NCBI RefSeq assembly: GCF_011050365.1
Contig: NZ_DRFV01000001.1
Coordinates: forward strand, 1 to 64,000
From: Pseudohongiella sp.
GTDB lineage: Bacteria > Pseudomonadota > Gammaproteobacteria > Pseudomonadales > Pseudohongiellaceae
Length of the DNA: 64,000 nt
Direction of reading: 5' to 3'
The notes under the pieces were generated by a model. That model made no database searches. It was not told the DNA's origin and worked only from the letters and a program-made list of their open reading frames with translations. This document shows positions 52,917 to 61,200 of the stretch, in pieces. The number at the start of each line of letters is the position of its first letter. The stretch's first letter is position 1. The translations under genes and the position numbers were made by a program.

Positions 52917-55900
52917 GCACGCCTAAACAGCCAATCGGCCTTTACGAACAGGTGATAAGCGTGGCACTCCAAGCCGAGTTGGAGGCGCTTTCAAACGAGG
53001 CCATCACCGATCAAGAAAAGCTGAATACGGCAGAGGCGCCCGACCGGCTCGCCATGTACGTGGGCAAATTGGTTGAACGGGTGGTGGCAGGCCTGAACGA
53101 GAAAGACCGACTCAATGTCAGTCGTAAACTAGTTAACAGCTTGATTGAAGTCGCGCAAGAATATGCGCCCAGGGCGGACCTTGAGATCGATAAACTGCCT
53201 GAAGATCTCGCTGTCCTAAGGGGTATCTTTGGCATCGGTCAAGATGGTCGTGCAACGAAGTTAGCGAGGCCCCTTACGCCATTGCTCGATACAACACTGA
53301 TTACCAATGATCGTAACGAACCCAAAATTGCCGCACAGATTAAAGGCGAAATTCACTCGGCCGATCGTATCGATGTCGTGATGGCCTTCGTGCGTTACAG
53401 CGGGATCAGAAAGTTTATAGAGGAATTCAAGCGCTTTTTAGCCAAGCCCGAGCAACCGCGCTTGAGGGTGTTGACTACCACCTACACCAATAGCACAGAG
53501 CTAAAAGCCTTGCAGGCGCTTGCCGATCTGGGCGCTGAAATTCGGGTCTCTTACGATGTGGGCATGACCCGCCTGCACGCCAAAGCTTGGTACTTTTACC
53601 GACGATCGGGGGCTTCTACCGCCTACATCGGATCTTCTAACCTAACGCACTCGGCGCAAGACACGGGCAAGGAATGGAACGTGCGCGCCAGTGCGCTGCG
53701 CAACGCTGATGTCACGCGCAAAGTGGCTTCTATGTTTGAGGCCTACTGGGAAAGTGGCGATTTTGAACCCTTTGATGCCCAAACCTTTCAACGAAATACC
53801 GCCATAGAGGAGCAAGAACAAAGCCACAAAATGCGCGTTTTCTTAGAGGTGACACTCAAACCTTTTCAAGAGCGCCTGCTCGAAGAAATTGAGGTCTCGC
53901 GCGGCAATGACCGGCATTGGAACCTGCTTGTTTCAGCCACCGGCACAGGCAAAACCGTGATGGCGGGGGTGGATTACAGCAGGCTGAAAACGCGTATGTC
54001 CCGCGCCCGGCTTCTCTTTGTGGCTCACCGCAAAGAGATCCTAGAGCAAAGCCGCGACACCTTTCGGCAAATTCTGCAGGATTGGCAGTTTGGGGAGCTC
54101 TGGGTAGATGGCGAACGCCCCACCCACTTTGAACACGTGTTTGCCTCTATTCAAACGCTTTCGAATGCAGATCTTAGCCGTATTCCTACCGATCACTACG
54201 ATGTGGTGATTATTGATGAGTTTCACCATGCGGCGGCACCCACCTACCGGCATCTACTTGCCCATTTGCAGCCAAAGCAACTGCTGGCACTTACCGCAAC
54301 GCCGGAACGGGCCGATGGCGAATCACTGTTACATTTGTTTAATGACGAAATTACCGCCGAGCTGCGCTTGTGGGATGCAATAGACCAACACAGCCTAGTG
54401 CCTTTTGAATATTACGGTGTGCACGATGGCACACACCTTAGCGATATCCCGTGGACGCGCGGGCGAGGCTACGACACTGAGGCGCTTTTCAACGTCTACA
54501 CTGCCGATGACTTGTGGGTTAAGCGGGTGATCGGAGAGCTGGCCAATAGAGTTGAATGCATCGATACGGTAGTTGGGCTCGGCTTTTGTGTGAGCATCGC
54601 ACATGCCGATTTTATGGCGCTGAAGTTTAATCAAGCGGGCATTGCGGCGGCGAGTGTGTCGGGTAAAACGGGTTCGAATGAGCGTGAAAGCACGCTGCGT
54701 AAATTGAACGACGGCAGCTTAAAGTTTGTGTTCTCGGTAGACGTATTTAACGAAGGGGTCGACATCCCAAAGGTAAACACCTTATTGCTGTTGCGCCCCA
54801 CAGAAAGTGCCACCATCTTCATTCAGCAGTTGGGGCGAGGTTTACGTCGAGCGCCGCACAAAGAGGTTTGCACGATCTTGGATTTTGTAGGCCAGCACAA
54901 TAAAGAGTTCCGGTTCGATAAGCGTTTAGGCGCGCTTTTAGGCGGCACACGCAAAGATCTAGAGCGACAGGTACAGCAGGGCTTTCCCTATTTACCAGCC
55001 GGATGCTATATGGAGCTCGACCCCATAGCGCAGCTAACCATACTCACTAGCCTAAAGAACGCCATACCCTCATCGCGCAATGCTCTAGCTGCTGAGCTTC
55101 GCACATTAAAAGAGCGAGGTGCCAATACCTCGTTAAATGCCTTTTTGGAACATACCGGCTTGGCGTTAGAGGATATCTATAAAGGCGGTGGCGATAATTC
55201 GTGGAGCGCCCTGTGTGAATCGGCGGGCATTGAAGTACAACCCCAAGGCCCGAATGAAACAATGTTGCGCAAGGCGTTAGGCCGCCTGCTACACATAGAC
55301 GACAGTGAACGTTTAAGCCAATACGCGCAGTGGGCCGCGCAAGCCGATGCGCCAAAACTTCGCGATTTGGCTGCCCGAAAAACGCGATTGTTGCGCATGT
55401 TGGTAGCTTCTTTATGTAATCAGCTCAGTGATCAACATGTATCTTTAGAGCATGCGGTAGATTTAGTATGGAAACACCCGCAGGTGCTCGACGAGCTGCA
55501 AGGGCTCGTGGTCGCTTTGCAAACCCGAGTCAGCCACAAGCATAGCTCTTACGAGCCTGTTGGCGACAACCCATTGCAAATTCACGCACGCTACACGCGC
55601 ATCGAGATATTGGCTGCCTATGGAGAAGGTGATAATGCGCTAACCCCAACCTGGCGCGAGGGGGTGAAGTGGTCGCAGCAAAACAAGACCGATGTAATGG
55701 CTTTTACCTTAAGTAAAACTCCTGGGCGTTTTAGCCCCACCACCATGTACCGCGATTACGCCATAAACCAAAACCTCATTCATTGGGAAAGCCAATCCCA
55801 AACCAGCGAGGCAAGCGCCACTGGTCAGCGCTACATTCACCACCAAGAACAGGGCAGCGATATTGCCCTATTTGCACGGGAAACCTCAGATGATAGAGCG

Positions 55901-56026
55901 TTCTGGTGTTTGGGTAAGGCTCAATATGTTGAGCACGAGGGAGAAAGACCCATGGCGATCAAGTGGCGTTTGGCGAAGAGTCTGCCCGGCGATTTATATG
56001 GGGCGTTTGTAGCTGCAGTGGCTTGA
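52913..56026 (+). CDS. Phospholipase D nuclease - DEAD/DEAH helicase - DUF3427 protein
   Basis: A 1037-residue protein starting at GTG 52913. Residues 110-290 form a PLD-like domain with one HxK motif (H222-x-K224 in LHAKAWYF, then YIGSSNLT). From about 310 a superfamily 2 helicase follows, with Walker A GTGKT (K347), DEFHH at 435-439, ALTATP, and motif VI QQLGRGLRR at 638-646. The C-terminal quarter (about 890-1037) is DUF3427. One HxK motif suggests a dimeric PLD nuclease. It overlaps the Nudix gene by 4 bp. A role in recognising and cutting foreign DNA is inferred from its neighbours and domain type. Confidence 0.93.
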   Translation: MSTPKQPIGLYEQVISVALQAELEALSNEAITDQEKLNTAEAPDRLAMYVGKLVERVVAGLNEKDRLNVSRKLVNSLIEVAQEYAPRADLEIDKLPEDLAVLRGIFGIGQDGRATKLARPLTPLLDTTLITNDRNEPKIAAQIKGEIHSADRIDVVMAFVRYSGIRKFIEEFKRFLAKPEQPRLRVLTTTYTNSTELKALQALADLGAEIRVSYDVGMTRLHAKAWYFYRRSGASTAYIGSSNLTHSAQDTGKEWNVRASALRNADVTRKVASMFEAYWESGDFEPFDAQTFQRNTAIEEQEQSHKMRVFLEVTLKPFQERLLEEIEVSRGNDRHWNLLVSATGTGKTVMAGVDYSRLKTRMSRARLLFVAHRKEILEQSRDTFRQILQDWQFGELWVDGERPTHFEHVFASIQTLSNADLSRIPTDHYDVVIIDEFHHAAAPTYRHLLAHLQPKQLLALTATPERADGESLLHLFNDEITAELRLWDAIDQHSLVPFEYYGVHDGTHLSDIPWTRGRGYDTEALFNVYTADDLWVKRVIGELANRVECIDTVVGLGFCVSIAHADFMALKFNQAGIAAASVSGKTGSNERESTLRKLNDGSLKFVFSVDVFNEGVDIPKVNTLLLLRPTESATIFIQQLGRGLRRAPHKEVCTILDFVGQHNKEFRFDKRLGALLGGTRKDLERQVQQGFPYLPAGCYMELDPIAQLTILTSLKNAIPSSRNALAAELRTLKERGANTSLNAFLEHTGLALEDIYKGGGDNSWSALCESAGIEVQPQGPNETMLRKALGRLLHIDDSERLSQYAQWAAQADAPKLRDLAARKTRLLRMLVASLCNQLSDQHVSLEHAVDLVWKHPQVLDELQGLVVALQTRVSHKHSSYEPVGDNPLQIHARYTRIEILAAYGEGDNALTPTWREGVKWSQQNKTDVMAFTLSKTPGRFSPTTMYRDYAINQNLIHWESQSQTSEASATGQRYIHHQEQGSDIALFARETSDDRAFWCLGKAQYVEHEGERPMAIKWRLAKSLPGDLYGAFVAAVA

Positions 56027-56203
56027 GTCCGCATCACTCTCATCGCTCACGATTGGAATGTCTCCGATTGTTGTGCAGCATTAAACCGACGCATTGACGA
56101 GCACAACAATGGTTTTGGCGCTTCCCGTATCGCAGTTCTTGAAACGTTCGGCTTAAGCAGTGGAATCGTCAAGTTCATGAAGAGCTGGATATCAGAACGG
56201 TAA
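56027..56203 (+). pseudogene. Open, protein-like segment directly after the helicase stop
   Basis: The 58 codons that follow the helicase TGA in the same frame stay open to TAA 56201-56203 and read as a plausible protein (HDWNVSDCCAALNRRIDE, FGASRIAVLETFGLSSGI). No ATG, GTG or TTG can start it in frame near its beginning. It may be the tail of a degraded gene, or a read-through extension. I do not recognise its family. Confidence 0.4.
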
Positions 56204-56249
56204 AGGTAGTTAAATTGTATCTGTATTGTCGTCGTCTCAACTTGACGCC

Positions 56250-56678
56250 ATGCCAGATACTAACCAATATCCACCCATGACAACAAATAGCTACCATAAG
56301 CCCTGCCCCTTTTGCGATTCGACATTTCGAGAATCACTTGCCAACAATGCCAGCTGTTTCGCAACCCTCGACAACTATCCTATCTCCCCAGGCCACACGC
56401 TGATTATTCCCCTCCGTCATGTCGGTTCCTACTTCGATCTTTCTCGCATCGAGCGTGATGATCTCTGGGACCTGGTCGAGCAGGCCAAAACAAAACTGGA
56501 CAGCCAATTTTCACCCGATAGCTACAATATCGGTATGAATGACGGACCGGCGGCAGGTCAGACTATTGGACACTGCCACATCCACCTGATTCCACGTTAT
56601 GTCGGGGACGTGTCTGACCCTCGAGGTGGCTTACGCTGGATTATGCCAGACAAGGCTGACTATTGGTCCGATCGATGA
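56250..56678 (+). CDS. HIT-family nucleotide-binding protein
   Basis: A 142-residue protein with the histidine-triad motif H108-x-H110-x-H112 (GHCHIHLIPRY), and a preceding NDGPAAGQTIG loop as in HIT hydrolases. A CPFC motif near the N-terminus may bind zinc. HIT enzymes split nucleoside phosphoramidates, dinucleotides or adenylylated intermediates. The start is uncertain: ATG 56250 or 56277 (no ribosome site is visible for either). It overlaps the HNH gene by ATGA. Confidence 0.92.
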   Translation: MPDTNQYPPMTTNSYHKPCPFCDSTFRESLANNASCFATLDNYPISPGHTLIIPLRHVGSYFDLSRIERDDLWDLVEQAKTKLDSQFSPDSYNIGMNDGPAAGQTIGHCHIHLIPRYVGDVSDPRGGLRWIMPDKADYWSDR

Positions 56679-57742
56679 GTGAGCCTTCCGCTAGGGCACA
56701 GCTTGCGTTTCTGGAGAAAATTCAACGCTTGTTTGATGAAGGCGAATTTTCTGCCACTTACAAGTTTGCCCTGATGCTGACATTGACCGAGCTAGCGATT
56801 GAGCGTGGCACGGATGATGACGCAGAGCTGGTATTGCCGCTCGATGCAGTGGCCGAGCGTTTTGCGTTGTTGTACTGGCGACAGGCGAGCAGCTTCGGTC
56901 CGGCATCTGAGAATTCGGAAAACGGGGTTCTACTGCAGAACCTGGGTAAACAGGCCGCTGTGATCAATCGGATTCGCAACATTTACAATGAAGTAGAGGG
57001 CAACCCGGCTAGGGCGCCTGGGCACCCTCAGTGGAAACGCACGATTTCCGATATCCGGGCTGTTGTTCACAATATGCCGCTTCGCCATCTGCAGGTCATA
57101 GGCGGGCAAACCGACCGATTCATGTATGACTATCCTTGTACCAACAAAATGCTGATCTTGAAGCAGGGCGTCAGCCGCAATCTGCGCCGCTTTAGTCCAT
57201 TGATTCAGCAGTTGGCCAAGGCAGGCTGGGTTCAGCACATTCGCAGCAATCGCCGAAATGCGCCACTGCTGGGCAAAAAAGACGATCTGGAGTCATTCAT
57301 GTTCGGCACGCCACGGGCGCTTCTGGCCCGTATTTCACCCATTCTGTCCCAGATGCAGGACAGGCGCTGCTTCTACTGCCAGGGGAAACTGCACAGCCAG
57401 ACCGAGGTTGACCATTTCATACCGTGGTCGCGCTACCCACGAGATACGGCGCACAATTTTGTGGTGGCGCACCGTGGCTGCAACAATGACAAGCGGGATA
57501 TGCTGGCTGCTAAGACGCATCTTGAGCGGTGGCTGGCGCGCAATGACCAATTAGGGCAGGAGCTGGGTGGGCAGATGCAGGAGCAGGGCTTTGTCTCTAA
57601 TATTGGCAGCACAACTGAAGTGGCAAAATGGGCTTACGGAGAGGCATACAGAATGCAGGGATTTGCTTGGATTGAAACGCGTCGGCAAACTGAGATGGTG
57701 GATCGAGAGTACGTTGAGTTGTTTGGGACGGATAGAATTTAG
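56675..57742 (+). CDS. HNH endonuclease of unknown specificity
   Basis: A 355-residue protein. The C-terminal HNH domain is clear: CFYC at 232-235, VDHFIPW with H247, HNFV, then RGCNNDKRD with C269 (zinc and catalytic elements). The N-terminal 200 residues are helical and lack a known DNA-recognition motif. No methyltransferase gene is in the window, so it is not an obvious restriction-modification enzyme. Start at ATG 56675 overlaps the HIT stop. It probably cuts DNA under control of the HIT partner or the helicase module just upstream. Confidence 0.9.
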   Translation: MSEPSARAQLAFLEKIQRLFDEGEFSATYKFALMLTLTELAIERGTDDDAELVLPLDAVAERFALLYWRQASSFGPASENSENGVLLQNLGKQAAVINRIRNIYNEVEGNPARAPGHPQWKRTISDIRAVVHNMPLRHLQVIGGQTDRFMYDYPCTNKMLILKQGVSRNLRRFSPLIQQLAKAGWVQHIRSNRRNAPLLGKKDDLESFMFGTPRALLARISPILSQMQDRRCFYCQGKLHSQTEVDHFIPWSRYPRDTAHNFVVAHRGCNNDKRDMLAAKTHLERWLARNDQLGQELGGQMQEQGFVSNIGSTTEVAKWAYGEAYRMQGFAWIETRRQTEMVDREYVELFGTDRI

Positions 57743-58217
57743 CTGACTAACTTATTTGCAACGGAGCGCCCAGCTGTGCGCTGTCTTATCTTTTGGGGCA
57801 GGAGAGGACTATCAAATGGTGCCAGGAGAGGACTTGGTATATATTTATAATAATATGAAATATAAATATAATTTCTGATTAAAATATAATTGTTGTTGCT
57901 TCTGTTGTTGCTATAAAACCCGGCTGACAAAAGATGTATGACGCTCATATTCTCTTCGATGTTGAATTATCCCTCCAATTCCTCATCGCCAATCGCCAAT
58001 CATTAATCTTATACTTGGCTGCAGCTAGAGACCCGCTTTGCCGCAAATTCGAAGCGCTGCGGGAAATATGTCCGACAAAAGCGCTCTGTTACACGGTACC
58101 TCGCCAGATTCAAACTGTAGCCGTTAGACAAGGAGCGCAAGGAAGACGAAAACTCTCATCCCTCTGCGTTTTCTGATAGCGGGGGTAAGGTCATCAGATG
58201 AAGAACATACTTCTCGC
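57743..58217. other. AT-rich gap with short direct repeat
   Basis: 475 bases between the HNH gene and the convergent STAND gene. A 12-bp direct repeat (CAGGAGAGGACT) lies at 57799-57810 and 57823-57834, followed by a strongly AT-rich block at about 57838-57905. A frame at 57934-58176 has no recognisable product. The composition shift suggests a junction between two acquired segments. Confidence 0.5.
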
Positions 58218-61200
58218 CTAGTACGTTGTTTCAGATGCCTTTTTTGCAAACCAGAAACGCGCGCTCTCATTATTCCGCTTCAGGCCCACATACAGTTCCC
58301 TCACCCCTGAAGATTCATCGTAACTTCTGCTGGATTTGTACTTTGAAAGACCGAGCTTGAATATCACGCTTCTTTTGCAGGACTTTAGAACCTCGCCGAG
58401 CCATCCAATCTCTACCCAAAGGATAGCGCCCTCATCCTGATACCTGCTGCCGCGTGCATCGGCGTCGGGTCGCCACTCGCCCCAGACGTCGCTCTTCAAT
58501 ACCAGCTTCCCGTTGTTATCGCGCCAATGCCGCTCATCCCAGTCTGGTGTCAGCCCAAGCAGCTTGTTGAGCCCACGCCCTAGCTTTGGACGAGCTATCG
58601 CACCCCGTGTGGCCCACTCGTCATGTTCATCAATGCCAATGGGATACTTCTCCGGCACCCATATCAAAGGATTAAACGGCCTTTTATCGGCGTAGCGATC
58701 AACGCGCCCGTCGGACTCAAATCTAGGTAGCCAAAGATCTTGATCGGGTGCTTTCGCGAAGTTCCCACATTGCCCAACCGCGCCGCGCTCCATGATGAGT
58801 GCGGAGTCTAGGCTAACGTGTACGCCGTCTGGCGATGTCCAGTATCCGTGAAGCGGCAGGTAATGATCTTCCGGACCCTCGGGGAATCCGACCTTCGCAA
58901 ACAGTGCCTCCTTGTCTAGAAGCGTCTCCTGGTTTCCTTTGCGCTCACCGAGTAGGTACTCGTGAGCCACTGCGGGAACCCGATCTTTGTGATCTGATAA
59001 CCATGAGCCATCCTCGAATGAAACATCCTCGCCTTCTAAGAATTCTTGCCATGGATTTAGGCCCGTCGAATCATAGCTGTGCCGTGCCACAGGCAAAGTC
59101 TTCAGGAGCGTGGTTGCCGCGAAAAGGCGAGCATGCCGTAGTATGTGCTCGGCATAGGTTTCGAATCGTTTATCGCCTCGGTAACGGACACCACCAGGAA
59201 AGTCGGAAATGCCACTAGCACCTGGCCAACGTTTTATTACTTCACCGGCAATGAGGTCCCAGGCTTCATTATTCGATATCCAGAAAAGCTGTGCGAGGTT
59301 CGAAACCTTGTGGTTGTCGAAATCGTGGTCGAAACCGAATTCCAACTGGCGATCCTTGTTATTTGGCCTGCCATCACGTTTAACGATGCCATGCGGGGGC
59401 GTTTGAACCTCCGCCCACAATTTCGCAAGTCCAGCGCTCATGGATTTACCGCCCTCGATATACTTTAGACATCGGGCAAGGTGAAGTTTGTTGAGCACAT
59501 GCAAATCGGGTCGATTTGCTAGCGCTTCAATTCGTGCCTTCAGGCACTTGAGCTTCTCGCCATGATGCAGGGCAGCGCGTGCCAATCCCATCAACAGCCA
59601 TTGCTGCGCATTTAAAAAGGAAAAACGATGCTCGTCGGAAGCGAGTGATTGGTTCTCATCTGTATCAAACCGATCAAGCAGGTGCCCGACGTCTTCGGTC
59701 AATCCTACATCAAGCATTCCCTTCAGACTTCTTGCGGCACTCCATCTGACAAAGGCATCACTATCACCGAGCAAATGCCAGATGATATCGGCGATAACAC
59801 AGCCCTCGTCGCTCTTGCCATCGAAGGCGGCGCAATACACGCCTTCACCGATCTCATCACCAAGCTTTGCAGCGGAACTGGATAGCAAGTCCTCAAATGC
59901 CTTCAACGCATTCGAAGGATCAGTTTGACACGACAGGCTCGTCGCTAATTGGAGCCACTCGTCACCCCCAAGTTCAAGGCGCTCCTTCGCTACTGTTTCC
60001 AAAACAGTTTGCAACACAAATTTTGGATCACCGCATAGCTCGGATAAACGATGGATTTGCCTGGAGATGCCCGAATAGCGCTGTTCGAACAGCTCGGAGC
60101 CCCTGAGCGCAAAAAACCTCTTAATCAGGTTAGCTACGCTGTTCGCTATATGCGCCGAACTATTGCGCCAAGCTTTTACGCATTCGATGATCAGGTCGAG
60201 TGCGCGATCAAACTCGAGCTCGGTAGACTCACAAAGTGCCTCAAGGAAGTTGACTCGCTCGTTATACCGGCAAGCTTTCCGTAGCTCCTCTAACAGACGA
60301 CCCGTGTTGTCGAACGGCAGCCCGGCGCTGGCCTGAATTTCTTGAATTGCCTCATCCAGCGAGGATGCAGATATGGGAACGCATTTGGCTACAATAGCCG
60401 CGAGGGCTTCGTAGCGAGCCTGTTCATCTTGCTTGTTGCTATTTGCCTGGATGCTGTATACAGCACTAGACACATTATAATTGTTTTTAGCGTTTTCGAT
60501 TTCGCGCCGAAGTCGCGCTGCTTCGTGCTGCGTTTGGAGATGACCGAGCAACCCCGCTTCGTTGACCTCTTCAAATTCAACCACACAGCCCATTAGGCTC
60601 TCCCATAGTCCTTCCCATCCGCCAAAACTATGTTCTTGATCCAGCTTCCCTGTCACAAGAGAGAAGATTGCTGCCCTATCTTTGGAATCGGCAGTCGAAA
60701 GCAGATCGTGCAAACCCTTGCCAACCTGCCATTCATGCCAGCCATGATCTTCGCAGATTGTGAGAAGCACCGCCGCGCGGCGCACATCAAGATGACCTGC
60801 TTTTGCGAGGTAACAGGCAAGCTGCGGAAGGCCGTAGGAATAATCCACAACATCCTGATCGTCCCATCGTATCAGCTTGTATATTGCCGGAAAGCCAACG
60901 GAGGCAGCAGCGGCACGCCCGAATAGTGTCCATCCGAATTTTGATGGCTCATGCTTGAAGATTGTCTCACACAGGTTCATAAGCCGGTGCGAGAGCTCCG
61001 GCTTCACAAACCCTCCTGGCTGCTCTGCGGCATAGTGCAACACCGAGTAAATCAGGTCCGGGTCATTTCCACCCATCTTATCAAGTTGAGCCAAACCTCG
61101 GGCATAGTACGCTTGCGCCTCACCAATACTCATCGTGATCAGCGATTCAGACAAATCCCGGTAGGCTTCGCCGCGTTGTTCGATGTAGTCATCCTTGAGT

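Noticed and set aside
57934-58176. 80-codon plus-strand frame
   Set aside because: No ribosome site and no recognisable family in an AT-rich gap; probably chance.
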